Assembly (NCBI GenBank): GCA_016705125.1
Contig: JADIYW010000018.1
Span: 1 to 55,733 of the forward strand
Reading direction: 5' to 3'
DNA from: Bacteroidota bacterium
GTDB lineage: Bacteria > Bacteroidota > Bacteroidia > Chitinophagales > JADIYW01
Length of the DNA stretch: 55,733 nt
The position numbers and the translations under genes are program-made. The notes beneath the pieces were generated by a model. It worked only from the letters and a program-made list of their open reading frames with translations. It was not told where the DNA came from and searched no databases. Position 1 is the first letter of the stretch. Each line of letters opens with the position of its first letter. Positions 8,425 through 17,838 of this stretch are shown piece after piece.

Positions 8425-9549
8425 ATGGAATCATTTAAAGCGGGCGTTTATATTAACCAAGGCACCTATAAAAGTTTTCAACCAAATCCAATTTTTAGAA
8501 GTTGGGAGTTAAAAGATATGCAACTAATTAATCTTTTAACACAAGCAGATAGAGCTTTGGGGAAATTAGATATGTACAGCTACTATATCCCAAATATTGA
8601 GTTGTTTATTAAAATGCATATTACAAAAGAAGCTACACAAAGCAGTAAAATTGAAGGAACTCAAACCAATATGGATGAGGCGTTAATGGAAAAAGAGCAA
8701 ATTGGGATAGAAAGAAGAAATGACTGGGAAGAAGTTCAAAATTATATTAGAACAATGAATGAAGCAATTGAAAATTTACAAACATTACCATTTAGTAGTA
8801 AATTAATAAAACGAGCACACTATACCTTACTTCAAAGTGTAAGAGGAGAAAATAAAATGCCAGGCGAATTCCGAACAAGTCAAAATTGGATAGGTGGATT
8901 TAACATTTCTACTGCTACTTTTATACCACCAATTCATCACAGTATCGAAGACTTAATCTCTGACATCGAAAAACTAGTGCATGAAGAAAATCATATTTTG
9001 CCAGATTTAATAAAAATAGCCCTAATTCATTATCAATTTGAAACTATACATCCTTTTTTAGATGGGAATGGTCGAATTGGCAGATTAATGATAACACTAT
9101 ATTTGGTAGATAAAGGCATTTTGAAAAGACCCATATTATATCTATCTGATTTCTTAGAAGAGAATAGAAAACATTATTTTGAAAGTCTAACAAACGTGAG
9201 AGAAAAAAATGACATATTGCATTGGTGCAAATTTTTTTTAACAGGTATTATTGAAACTGCAAACAAAAGTATTCAAACATTTGACAATATTATGCAACTT
9301 GAAAAGCAAGTAAATGAAAAATTAAAAACTTTAGGAAAACGAAATGTAAAGGCTCAACTAGTAATTAATTATATGTATAAAAAACCAATTATAAATGCAC
9401 TAGCAGTGCAAAAAATAATTGGAAGTAAAAATGCAACAGCATACTTATTGTTAGAAGATTTGGTAAAACTTGAAATAATAAAAGAAACAACTGGCTTTCA
9501 AAGAAATAGGACTTATATTTTTGAAGAATATGTTAAATTTTTTCGATAA
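8425..9549 (+). CDS. Fic family protein with self-inhibitory helix and C-terminal HTH-like domain
   Basis: A 374-residue Fic (AMP-transferase type) protein. The catalytic loop HPFLDGNGRIGR is at about residues 209-220, matching HPFx(D/E)GNGR, with the transferase histidine and the nucleotide-binding arginine. Before it, SSKIEG at residues 73-78 fits the inhibitory (S/T)xxxE(G/N) motif of N-terminally self-inhibited (class II) Fic enzymes. After the Fic domain the last 80 residues look like a winged helix: helices around VINYMYKKPI, ALAVQKIIG and YLLLEDLVKLEII then a beta-hairpin end. That layout, plus the palindrome array ending at its start codon, suggests the protein binds its own upstream region. 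The target of AMPylation is unknown. It converges with the LD-carboxypeptidase gene. Confidence 0.88.
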   Translation: MESFKAGVYINQGTYKSFQPNPIFRSWELKDMQLINLLTQADRALGKLDMYSYYIPNIELFIKMHITKEATQSSKIEGTQTNMDEALMEKEQIGIERRNDWEEVQNYIRTMNEAIENLQTLPFSSKLIKRAHYTLLQSVRGENKMPGEFRTSQNWIGGFNISTATFIPPIHHSIEDLISDIEKLVHEENHILPDLIKIALIHYQFETIHPFLDGNGRIGRLMITLYLVDKGILKRPILYLSDFLEENRKHYFESLTNVREKNDILHWCKFFLTGIIETANKSIQTFDNIMQLEKQVNEKLKTLGKRNVKAQLVINYMYKKPIINALAVQKIIGSKNATAYLLLEDLVKLEIIKETTGFQRNRTYIFEEYVKFFR

Positions 9550-9550
9550 C

Positions 9551-10444
9551 CTATCCCTCAAACCTACATTCTTCCCCAACAACAATATTTACCTCTCGTC
9601 CAAATACTATTGCCCTATTATCGCTAATATGTCCGGAAGGAAAATTAAAACAAACTGGATAATCATATTCTTGAACATGTTCTAAAATAATTTCTTCAGC
9701 CGATGTACCAAAAGGCACTTTATTGTCTTTCATATCCGACATTCCCCCCACTACTAAACCTACCAAGTCTTGCAATTTTCCTGCTCGTTTCATTGCCATC
9801 ATCATCCGGTCGATATGATACAGATATTCGTCTAAATCTTCAATAAAAAGTATTTTTCCACTACTCAATACGGGCGTATTGGTACCAAGCATGCTATATA
9901 AAATAGACAAATTGCCTCCAATGATTTCACCTTTCATTTTTCCATTTTTATTCATTGGGTGCGCAGGAAATTCGTATTGTAATCCTTTGCCAAAAAGCGC
10001 ATCTTTAAGCGAATTTAGCGATTCTTGGGTATTGTTTGCAAAACTAAATGCCATTGTCCCGTGGATAGATTGTACGCCAAGTACACTATTCAGATGGCCA
10101 TGTAAAATAGTTAAATCCGAAAACCCAATAAGCCATTTTGGAGATTGCATAAATCGGTCATAATTTATTCCATCCATCATTCTTACTGTTCCATATCCTC
10201 CTCTCGCTGTGAGCACTGCCTTTATTTCTTTATCATCAAAAAAATGCTGTATATCCGCTTTCCTTTCAGCATCTGTTCCTGCAAATTGATTCAAACCCAA
10301 ACCTATTGTTTTACCAATTACGACCTCTAAACCCCAACTTTCAAGTATATCTATACTAGATTTTACCTCATCAAAACTTACTTTCCTAGCAGTAGCAACT
10401 ATGCCAATCTTATCTCCCTTTTTTAAGTATGCTGGTCGCAACAT
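9551..10444 (-). CDS. LD-carboxypeptidase (peptidase family S66)
   Basis: A 297-residue cytoplasmic enzyme of the muramoyltetrapeptide carboxypeptidase family, which removes the terminal D-Ala from peptidoglycan tetrapeptides during wall recycling. The nucleophile elbow is seen in WLIGFSDLTILHG, and the Glu and His of the Ser-Glu-His triad are expected near LFIEDLDEYLYH and FPSGHISD. TARGGYG is the conserved glycine loop. I chose the ATG at 10444, which gives MLRPAYLKKGDKIGIV, the usual family start; a TTG five codons upstream is possible. The gene is divergent from the orphan lipoprotein and convergent with fic, one base apart. Confidence 0.85.
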   Translation of the reverse strand: MLRPAYLKKGDKIGIVATARKVSFDEVKSSIDILESWGLEVVIGKTIGLGLNQFAGTDAERKADIQHFFDDKEIKAVLTARGGYGTVRMMDGINYDRFMQSPKWLIGFSDLTILHGHLNSVLGVQSIHGTMAFSFANNTQESLNSLKDALFGKGLQYEFPAHPMNKNGKMKGEIIGGNLSILYSMLGTNTPVLSSGKILFIEDLDEYLYHIDRMMMAMKRAGKLQDLVGLVVGGMSDMKDNKVPFGTSAEEIILEHVQEYDYPVCFNFPSGHISDNRAIVFGREVNIVVGEECRFEG

Positions 10445-10522
10445 TTGTTTTTTTTTCAAAACTAATAAAATAATCTTTTTAAATATTGCAAATAAATAAA
10501 TTAAGATTATCTTTAATGTATT

Positions 10523-11443
10523 ATGGAAGCTATTTTATACAGAATCTTAACCCTTTGTTTGGTGGTTTTACCTCTTTTATCTTGCCAAAAAATAGAGGAA
10601 ACTCAATTATCCAATGAAAAAATAAATACAGAATCAAACTTAATAATAAATACTCTGCCAGCTTATAGAGGTATTTACATTAATGATTTTGAATTTATTC
10701 TGGGCAATATTTCTAAGGAAGACAGTCTGCTGAATTGGTGTAAAAAACGGAAATTCAATGCCATTTCATTGTACGATTTGGGTACTATTTTTGACAATCC
10801 TGCTAATACAATCCCATTGGCAAATTTTATTAAAAAGGCCAGAAAAAAATATAATTTCAGTGTTGCAGCTGTAAGAGGTGGAAACAACAGTTTAACCCAA
10901 ACTCATCAATTTAATATTGGTCAAACTGACTTATTGAAACGATTTAATGTGTTTAATTTAGAGTCGGAATGGTGGAATAATGAAGTAAGTTGGCCAACAT
11001 ATATTGGATATTTAGGCACATTGGATTCATTAACAACGATTAGTTCACCTGCCATAATCGCTGAAGAATATATCGGTTGGTTTAGAAATCCGTTGGGCAT
11101 GGATAGCATAATGGCTGCCGAATTGGTTAAAAAATCAGATAGGATTTTATTCCACGATTATCAATCAGCTCCCAGCTTGGGATATTGCCAAAGCAGGCTA
11201 GAATATATAGGAAAGGCAGCTGCGGCTCAAAATAAAACGATAGATATTGTTGTACTATTCAGCTCTGAACCTACTTTTATGTATAATTATTTTAGCATTA
11301 CTGGTTTAAATAAATCATTCGAACAAGCGTTTTATACTTTTAAAAATCAATATACTACCACTAGCTTTCCAGGCAAATCGAATTTAAAATTAGTAGGCTA
11401 CCAAATATTTACCCAAACCACTTCTAGGCAAGCAAGACCATAA
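10523..11443 (+). CDS. Orphan lipoprotein, function unknown
   Basis: A 306-residue protein with a lipoprotein signal peptide ending LLSC (Cys about residue 21). The mature part looks alpha/beta: RGIYINDFEFIL, NAISLYDLGTIF, NFSVAAVRGG and IDIVVLFSSEP are hydrophobic strands spaced as in a TIM barrel. I do not recognise the family. The segment VFNLESEWWNN, together with AIIAEEYIGW and RILFHDYQSA, could line an active site, as in glycoside-acting barrels, but that is a guess from the pattern. It stands alone, divergent from the LD-carboxypeptidase gene and followed by a 171-base gap before nadB. Confidence 0.6.
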   Translation: MEAILYRILTLCLVVLPLLSCQKIEETQLSNEKINTESNLIINTLPAYRGIYINDFEFILGNISKEDSLLNWCKKRKFNAISLYDLGTIFDNPANTIPLANFIKKARKKYNFSVAAVRGGNNSLTQTHQFNIGQTDLLKRFNVFNLESEWWNNEVSWPTYIGYLGTLDSLTTISSPAIIAEEYIGWFRNPLGMDSIMAAELVKKSDRILFHDYQSAPSLGYCQSRLEYIGKAAAAQNKTIDIVVLFSSEPTFMYNYFSITGLNKSFEQAFYTFKNQYTTTSFPGKSNLKLVGYQIFTQTTSRQARP

Positions 11444-11614
11444 AAACGACTTGTTTCATTTTTAAATCATATAAAAATTGGAGGTACATTATTTTTTAAA
11501 TACCTTCCACACCCTTGAAATTTTCATAATTTATGCAAACTAAGTAATCAATTTTAAACAATTATTTCCCTTTTTGCTTTAATACTATTAATTTAACGCC
11601 AAAATTAATAGAAA

Positions 11615-13213
11615 TTGGAAATATATGACTTTGTAGTAGTAGGTTCGGGCATTGCAGGACTTACTTTTGCCCTTAAAACTGCCGAAAAATTCCCCGAAAA
11701 GAAAATTTTGGTCCTTACCAAAGCAAATGAAGATGAAACCAATACAAAGTATGCACAAGGTGGCATAGCTGTGGTAACAGATTTTGATGAAGATAATTTT
11801 GAAAAACATATAGCCGATACTTTAGATGCTGGCGATGGACTTTGTGATCCTAAAATTGTAGAAATCGTTATTCGAGAAGGGCGAACTAGGGTAAATGAGC
11901 TAATTGAATGGGGTACTAATTTCGACAAAACCCCTGATGGTGATTTTAAATTGGGAAAAGAAGGTGGGCACTCCGAATTCAGAGTATTGCATTATAAAGA
12001 TATTACTGGTTGGGAAATAGAACGTGCATTAATTGCAAAAGTCCATAATACACCAAATATTGAAATCAGCCAACACCATTTCGTAATCGATGTAATTACC
12101 CAGCATCATTTAGGGCATATAGTAACAAGAGTAACACCTAATATCCGCTGCTATGGGCTTTATGTATTGAATAGAACGACCAAACAGATTGAAAAAATAA
12201 TTAGTAAAATAACTGTATTGGCTACTGGAGGAATTGGACAGGTATATCGAAATACCACTAACCCCATAATTGCTACCGGCGATGGAATTGCCATGTTGTA
12301 TAGGGCAAAAGGTAGGGTCGCCAACAATGAGTTTGTACAATTTCATCCTACTGCATTATATGAGCAAGGCGTAAGCCCCTCTTTCCTTATTACTGAGGCA
12401 GTAAGAGGCGATGGCGGTATTTTAAAAACAAGAGAAGGTAACGAATTCATGCACCTTTATGATGAACGTGGATCGCTTGCACCCAGAGATATTGTAGCTC
12501 GCGCCATTGACAACGAAATGAAAAAAAGTGGAGAGGATCACATTTATTTAGATTGCCGACACATGGAAAAAGAAAATTTTATCCATCATTTCCCAAACAT
12601 ATACGAAAAATGCAAATCGATAGGTATAGATGTATTTAAGCAAATGATACCAGTAGTGCCAGCTGCACATTACGCTTGTGGGGGCATAAAGGTGGATGAA
12701 TGGGGCAGAACTTCCTTACAAAACTTGTATGCCTGTGGCGAATGTTCGAGCACAGGTTTACACGGAGCTAATCGATTGGCATCCAACTCCTTATTAGAAG
12801 GCGTAGTATTTGGACACCGCATATTTCAGCATGCCTCAGAAGTTATTTCACAAATAAATATCAACGAAACCTTTCCAGATTGGAATGCAGATGGAACTAC
12901 AGAACCAAAAGAATTGGTTTTGATAACACAAAGCTTAAGAGAACTGAAAGATATAATGTCGAATTATGTTGGTATAGTTAGAAATAATGTGCGGTCGAAA
13001 AGAGCAATGGATAGACTAAAAATATTGTATGAAGAAACGGAGGAATTATACCATACTACCGTTATCTCTCCACAATTATGCGAACTAAGGAATTTAATTA
13101 CAATAGGATATTTGGTTACACGTGGCGCACTAATGCGTAAAGAAAGTGTTGGCTTGCACTTTACCACTGATTTCCCTAATCCAAAAGGGATGGTAGAAGA
13201 TACTTTGCTTTAA
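11615..13213 (+). CDS. nadB: L-aspartate oxidase
   Basis: A 532-residue FAD enzyme that oxidises L-aspartate to iminoaspartate, the first step of NAD synthesis. The N-terminal FAD-binding motif VVVGSGIAGLTFALK is intact, as are AQGGIAVV, EFVQFHPTALY, the active-site arginine region GSLAPRDIVARAID and GLHGANRLASNSLLEG. Start choice: there is an in-frame stop at 11609-11611 and no ATG before the FAD motif, so the TTG at 11615 is the only sensible start (the product begins MEIYDFVVVG). NadA and NadC are not in the window. Cytoplasmic. Confidence 0.93.
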   Translation: MEIYDFVVVGSGIAGLTFALKTAEKFPEKKILVLTKANEDETNTKYAQGGIAVVTDFDEDNFEKHIADTLDAGDGLCDPKIVEIVIREGRTRVNELIEWGTNFDKTPDGDFKLGKEGGHSEFRVLHYKDITGWEIERALIAKVHNTPNIEISQHHFVIDVITQHHLGHIVTRVTPNIRCYGLYVLNRTTKQIEKIISKITVLATGGIGQVYRNTTNPIIATGDGIAMLYRAKGRVANNEFVQFHPTALYEQGVSPSFLITEAVRGDGGILKTREGNEFMHLYDERGSLAPRDIVARAIDNEMKKSGEDHIYLDCRHMEKENFIHHFPNIYEKCKSIGIDVFKQMIPVVPAAHYACGGIKVDEWGRTSLQNLYACGECSSTGLHGANRLASNSLLEGVVFGHRIFQHASEVISQININETFPDWNADGTTEPKELVLITQSLRELKDIMSNYVGIVRNNVRSKRAMDRLKILYEETEELYHTTVISPQLCELRNLITIGYLVTRGALMRKESVGLHFTTDFPNPKGMVEDTLL

Positions 13214-13250
13214 TTAAAAGATTATATTTATCATGTAATTGAAAAATAAA

Positions 13251-14036
13251 ATGGCAGAAAAACGCAAATTGGATGTAGTCATATTCTCCGATGTCCATTT
13301 GGGAACGTATGGCTCCCATGCTGCCGAACTTAATAAATACATTAAAAGCATTGACCCCAATATTGTGGTTATTAACGGGGATTGGTTGGATATTTGGAAT
13401 TTTACAGCTAATTATTTCCCACCCGAACATACAGAAAACATCTACCTTATCTTGGAATGGGTGAAAAAAGGGATTCCTGTTTACTATATAACAGGGAATC
13501 ATGACGACTCGCTGCGAAAATTTACCAATTTTAAAATCGACACATTTGAGCTTAGAGATGAGTTGGTATTGGAATTAGATGGAAAGGTACATTGGATTTT
13601 TCATGGCGATATTTTTGATCTTTCTGTAGGTGGAAATGCTCGTTGGCTGGCAAAATTAGGCGGACGTAGTTATGACTACTTAATTCGATTTAACAGATTT
13701 GTAAATACTATTTTGGTGGGAATGGGTAAAGAGAGAATCTCGCTTTCAAAAGCCATAAAGGATTCGGTTAAAAAAACGGTTAAAAAGAAAGTACAAGATT
13801 TTGAAACTATCGCCATCGATAGAGCCATAGAACACAATTATGATTATGTTATTTGTGGCCATATTCATAAACCGCAGATGCGTGAAGTATCAAATGAAAA
13901 CGGCAGCGTTATGTACTTAAACAGTGGCGATTGGGTGGAAAACCTCACTTCTTTAGAGTATAAAAATGGTAAATGGGAACTTTTTTACTATTATCACGAT
14001 TTGAGATATAAAGATATTGACAGAAGTAAAGGTTAA
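13251..14036 (+). CDS. UDP-2,3-diacylglucosamine diphosphatase-like phosphoesterase
   Basis: A 261-residue metallophosphoesterase of the LpxH/LpxH2 type, which would hydrolyse UDP-2,3-diacylglucosamine to lipid X in lipid A synthesis. Metal-binding motifs are in order: FSDVHLG, NGDWLDIW, ITGNHD, FHGDIFD and CGHIHKPQ, then NSGDWVEN. The middle helical insert with basic residues (VKKTVKKKVQ) is common in this group. ATG at 13251 was chosen over a TTG four codons upstream. The precise substrate within this phosphoesterase group is inferred from similarity, not shown by sequence. Confidence 0.75.
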   Translation: MAEKRKLDVVIFSDVHLGTYGSHAAELNKYIKSIDPNIVVINGDWLDIWNFTANYFPPEHTENIYLILEWVKKGIPVYYITGNHDDSLRKFTNFKIDTFELRDELVLELDGKVHWIFHGDIFDLSVGGNARWLAKLGGRSYDYLIRFNRFVNTILVGMGKERISLSKAIKDSVKKTVKKKVQDFETIAIDRAIEHNYDYVICGHIHKPQMREVSNENGSVMYLNSGDWVENLTSLEYKNGKWELFYYYHDLRYKDIDRSKG

Positions 14037-14048
14037 TTTTTATTTTTG
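14017..14048 (+). promoter_or_regulatory. Putative promoter for TerC gene
   Basis: TTG at 14017-14019 and TATTTTTG at 14041-14048 are 21 bases apart, close to the Bacteroidota -33/-7 pattern, and lie 28 bases before the start of the TerC gene, inside the end of the phosphoesterase gene. Confidence 0.5.
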
Positions 14049-14076
14049 TCAACAAAAAAAATTAAAACAATTATTC

Positions 14077-14805
14077 ATGGAACTTTTTCTACAACCCGAA
14101 ACTTGGATTAGTTTACTTACACTTACTTTTTTAGAAATTATTTTAGGTGTTGACAACATCATTTTTATTTCCATAGTAACCCAAAAACTGCCGCCTGACA
14201 AAAGAATCAAAGGTCAAAACATTGGTTTGTTGTTAGCATTAATTCTTCGAATTATTCTATTATTATTTATAGGATTTATTATGGGATTAACTAAAAATAT
14301 CTTGCCTGATTCCATTCCATTTGAAATAACAGGAAAGGGCGTAATATTATTATTAGGTGGAATTTTCTTAATCTACAAATCAACTACCGAAATACACCAT
14401 AAAATAACAGGTGATGACGATGAATTTAATATAAATGAAAAAGAAAAATCAGCGTCTTTTATATCTGTTTTGATTCAAATTGCTCTATTAAATCTCGTTT
14501 TTTCATTCGATTCAATTTTAACTGCAATTGGTATTGTAAAAGAAATTCCTATAATGATAGCAGCAGTTGTCTTGTCGATGTTGGTGATGATGAAATTCAC
14601 CAAACCAGTGAGTGATCTTGTAAATAAATTCCCAAGTCTACAGATATTAGCTTTATCCTTTCTTATCATGATTGGCGTAACCCTAATAATGGAAGGATTA
14701 GGATATGAAGTTGAAAAATCAATTATTTATGTTTCAGTTGCATTTAGTTTTGGCGTGGAAATATTGAATATAAAATATAGAAAAAAAAGTATTAAAAATT
14801 CCTAA
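14077..14805 (+). CDS. TerC family integral membrane protein
   Basis: A 242-residue membrane protein with about seven hydrophobic segments. Its first segment, FLEIILGVDNIIFISIV, contains the conserved acidic residues of the TerC family (E and D in the membrane), and the fourth has the matching LNLVFSFDSILTAIGIV. These paired acidic membrane residues are linked to metal (Mn) export in TerC-type proteins. I chose the ATG at 14077 because the upstream 20 codons are polar and overlap the previous gene. A role in tellurite resistance is not implied by the sequence. Confidence 0.85.
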   Translation: MELFLQPETWISLLTLTFLEIILGVDNIIFISIVTQKLPPDKRIKGQNIGLLLALILRIILLLFIGFIMGLTKNILPDSIPFEITGKGVILLLGGIFLIYKSTTEIHHKITGDDDEFNINEKEKSASFISVLIQIALLNLVFSFDSILTAIGIVKEIPIMIAAVVLSMLVMMKFTKPVSDLVNKFPSLQILALSFLIMIGVTLIMEGLGYEVEKSIIYVSVAFSFGVEILNIKYRKKSIKNS

Positions 14806-14844
14806 TTTAGGATAATTGAATCGCTAATTCATTATTTTTCCGAC

Positions 14845-16422
14845 ATGAAAAAAATTATATTTTTATTTATCTTCTGTTGTTCTTTTTCTATAATTGGAAA
14901 AAGTCAAACCTACCAACAAAAATTAAATAGTTTTATGAAAATGCTGGACACCTATTATGTCGATTCGCTTAATATGGACAGCATTGTAGAAGTAGGTATT
15001 GAAAAAATACTGTCTGGCCTAGACCCACATTCCGTTTATATGAACAAAAAAGAATTGGAAAAAGCCAATGAGCCACTAGTAGGAAATTTTGAAGGTGTAG
15101 GCATTCAATTCAATATATTAGACGATACCATTTTGGTGCTTCATACCATTTCTGGTGGCCCATCAAAGCGGGTAGGTATAATGGATGGCGACCGAATTAT
15201 TTTTATAAATGATGAAAAGGTAGCTGGCACAGGAATCGACAATGATGGTGTATTCAAGCGACTTAGAGGTTCAAAAGGTACAGAGGTTAGATTAAAAATT
15301 TATAGAACCGGAGAACCTGAATTATTAGAATTCTTGGTTATTCGAGACAAAATACCTCTTTTTGCTTTAGATGCCCATTATTTGGCAGCACCAGGCTTGG
15401 GATATATAAAATTATCGCGATTTTCGGCTACCGCTACCGATGAAGTAGTAGCAGCTATTGATGAGTTAAAACAAAAAGGAGCCAAAAACTTTATCCTCGA
15501 CCTTTGTGGAAATAGTGGTGGCTACCTCAATCAAGCATTTGCGCTCTCAGATCAGTTTTTGGATGGCGAAAAATTAATTGTTTATACAGAAGGAAAATCA
15601 CAACGTAGAGAAAATTTTAATGCCACTGAGCAAGGTGCTTTCCAAGAGGGAAAATTGGTTGTAATGATTGACCAAGGCTCTGCGTCAGCCTCCGAAATTG
15701 TGAGCGGTGCTATTCAAGATTGGGACAGAGGCATTTTGGTTGGCCGTCGTACTTTCGGCAAAGGATTGGTTCAAAAGGCATATAGCTTACCTGACCAATC
15801 AGCAGTACGACTTACAATGGCGAGATATTACACTCCTTCTGGCAGGTCAATTCAAAAATCATATAAGGGCGGTCAGGACCAATATCGAGATGAGTTAGGT
15901 GAAAGGTATGAATCGGGTGAATTGTACGATGCCTCAAAAGTAAAAATATTGGACTCTACAAAATATTATACAAGTAGCAAGCGAGTTGTTTATGGCGGCG
16001 GCGGCGTTATGCCAGACATTTATGTAGCTATGGATACCAATTGGATTTCAAAATATTATGGAAAATTAATCAGAAGTGGCGTTTTTAATAGTTTTACCAT
16101 TCAATACGTAGATAAAAACCGAAAAGAATTGGAAGCGAAATACCAAACGGTAGAACAATTAAAAAGTAAATTTATAATTGACAAAACCCTTTTGGATGAA
16201 TTTTATGCATTTGCCAAATTAAAAAACATAACGCATGACAATGAAGATTTCTATAATAGCCTAGAAATGATAAAAACGCAATTAAAAGCACTCATTGCCA
16301 GAAATATTTGGGACGAGAACGCCTATTTTTATATTTTCAACGATCAAAATGAAATTTACCAAGAAGCATTAGAAATAATGGGCGAAAAGAAAATCTTTAA
16401 AAAGAATAAAATAAAATCGTAG
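14845..16422 (+). CDS. S41 family C-terminal processing peptidase
   Basis: A 525-residue exported serine protease with a signal peptide (about residues 1-20). A PDZ domain covers about residues 80-170 (FEGVGIQFN, GGPSKRVGIMDGDRIIFIN). The catalytic serine lies in GSASASEIVSGAI and the lysine in RTFGKGLVQKAY, as in tail-specific proteases. The usual LRGNPGG substrate-pocket motif appears as LCGNSGG, an unusual form. A long C-terminal extension (about 120 residues after the protease domain) is helical. It probably acts in the periplasm on C-terminal tails of proteins. The upstream 39-base gap after TerC contains no clear promoter element. Confidence 0.88.
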   Translation: MKKIIFLFIFCCSFSIIGKSQTYQQKLNSFMKMLDTYYVDSLNMDSIVEVGIEKILSGLDPHSVYMNKKELEKANEPLVGNFEGVGIQFNILDDTILVLHTISGGPSKRVGIMDGDRIIFINDEKVAGTGIDNDGVFKRLRGSKGTEVRLKIYRTGEPELLEFLVIRDKIPLFALDAHYLAAPGLGYIKLSRFSATATDEVVAAIDELKQKGAKNFILDLCGNSGGYLNQAFALSDQFLDGEKLIVYTEGKSQRRENFNATEQGAFQEGKLVVMIDQGSASASEIVSGAIQDWDRGILVGRRTFGKGLVQKAYSLPDQSAVRLTMARYYTPSGRSIQKSYKGGQDQYRDELGERYESGELYDASKVKILDSTKYYTSSKRVVYGGGGVMPDIYVAMDTNWISKYYGKLIRSGVFNSFTIQYVDKNRKELEAKYQTVEQLKSKFIIDKTLLDEFYAFAKLKNITHDNEDFYNSLEMIKTQLKALIARNIWDENAYFYIFNDQNEIYQEALEIMGEKKIFKKNKIKS

Positions 16423-16484
16423 CGCATACTCTTTTGCCTTTTCATTAATTATTATTTTTTAGCCTTTTTTTTTAAACTAATTTA

Positions 16485-16492
16485 TAGTTTTG
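16485..16492 (+). promoter_or_regulatory. Putative -7 element before nhaD
   Basis: TAGTTTTG matches TAnnTTTG, 45 bases before the start of nhaD. No -33 TTG at a good distance is seen, only a T run. Confidence 0.35.
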
Positions 16493-16537
16493 TGCTCAAT
16501 TCCATCTTTTAGGATTTAACAAGCAAAATAAAACAAA

Positions 16538-17821
16538 ATGAGTTTAGAAATTATTTTAGGTATTATTTTCATCATCGGCTATGCGATGATTATTTTCGAA
16601 CATCCACTAAAAATTGATAAAGCTGCTGCTGCTTTATTAACTGGCGTTTTGATATGGGCTGGCTTTGTAATGGGCAGCCCTGATGGACATGAAATTGTTG
16701 AAAAATTCACGCATCACATTCCAGATATTGCAGGTATTTTATTGTTTCTAATAGGTGCAATGACTATTGTAGAACTTATCGACCTCCACCAAGGTTTTGA
16801 TATTGTTGTGAACAAAATTACGACCAGAAATAAACGAAAATTGCTTTGGATTTTGGGTTTTCTCACCTTTTTCCTTAGTGCAGTACTCGACAACCTTACT
16901 ACTGCAATAGTAATGATTTCCTTGCTGCGCAAAATAATAAAAGACAAAGAGGAAAAGATGCTTTTTGCAGGCATAGTAATCATTGCGGCAAACGCTGGAG
17001 GAGCTTGGTCACCCATTGGGGATATTACCACCACTATGCTTTGGATTGGCGGACAAATCACTACAATGCCCATTATGATGGGAGTAATTATACCAAGTTT
17101 GGTGTGTTTAGTAGTGCCAATTTTTGCTATTACATTTCAATTCAAAGGAGAATTTCCTGTAATGGAAAAAGTACACACAGCAAGCAATGCCACCTCTACC
17201 GAAAAAATTGCTGCCTTATCACTTGGGCTAGGCGCGCTTATATTTGTCCCTATTTTTAAATCCATCACCCATTTACCACCATTTATGGGCATGCTTTTGG
17301 GCTTGGGTATAATGTGGATGGTGCTCGATTTAATTCATAAAGATAAAGAACCAGATGATAAACACAATTTTTCAGTTAATAAGGCTTTAACCAAAATTGA
17401 TGTGCCAAGCGTACTTTTTTTCTTTGGTATTTTGTCAGCAATTGCTGGACTAGAATCTATCGGGTTGCTTGAGAAAATAGCAAAAGCAATGGACGATACT
17501 ATTGGCAATAACGATATAATTGTATATTGTATCGGCCTTTTATCAGCTATTATTGATAATGTACCATTGGTGGCCGCCACACAAGGAATGTATAGCCTAA
17601 CTGATTTTCCTGTTGACCACGAAATGTGGCACTTTATTGCCTTTTGTGCTGGTACAGGTGGCAGTATTTTAATTATTGGTTCGGCAGCTGGCGTAGCTGT
17701 AATGGGCTTGGAGAAAATCGATTTTATTTGGTACGCCAAAAAAATTGGATGGCTCGCATTTTTGGGTTATACTGCTGGCGCAATTGTTCACCTGGCCTTG
17801 CTTAAAGCTGGGATTGCTTAA
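16538..17821 (+). CDS. nhaD: NhaD-type sodium/proton antiporter
   Basis: A 427-residue membrane transporter with about 11-12 hydrophobic segments. Motifs typical of the NhaD family are SAVLDNLTTAIVMISLLRK, with an aspartate in the membrane, NAGGAWSPIGDITTTMLWI and AIIDNVPLVAATQGMY with the second membrane aspartate. These paired Asp-Asn segments bind sodium. Start at the ATG at 16538 gives a clean first membrane helix. It is followed by the DUF1015 gene 17 bases later. Confidence 0.9.
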   Translation: MSLEIILGIIFIIGYAMIIFEHPLKIDKAAAALLTGVLIWAGFVMGSPDGHEIVEKFTHHIPDIAGILLFLIGAMTIVELIDLHQGFDIVVNKITTRNKRKLLWILGFLTFFLSAVLDNLTTAIVMISLLRKIIKDKEEKMLFAGIVIIAANAGGAWSPIGDITTTMLWIGGQITTMPIMMGVIIPSLVCLVVPIFAITFQFKGEFPVMEKVHTASNATSTEKIAALSLGLGALIFVPIFKSITHLPPFMGMLLGLGIMWMVLDLIHKDKEPDDKHNFSVNKALTKIDVPSVLFFFGILSAIAGLESIGLLEKIAKAMDDTIGNNDIIVYCIGLLSAIIDNVPLVAATQGMYSLTDFPVDHEMWHFIAFCAGTGGSILIIGSAAGVAVMGLEKIDFIWYAKKIGWLAFLGYTAGAIVHLALLKAGIA

Positions 17822-17838
17822 TTTATAAATTAGTTTAG

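Noticed and set aside
7944..9549. Integrative element inserted at tRNA-Arg
   Set aside because: No integrase, no second copy of the tRNA 3' end and no change of gene content typical of an island; only one gene and the repeats lie beside the tRNA.
14077..14805. Tellurite resistance role for the TerC protein
   Set aside because: No other ter genes are present; the family is broader than tellurite resistance.
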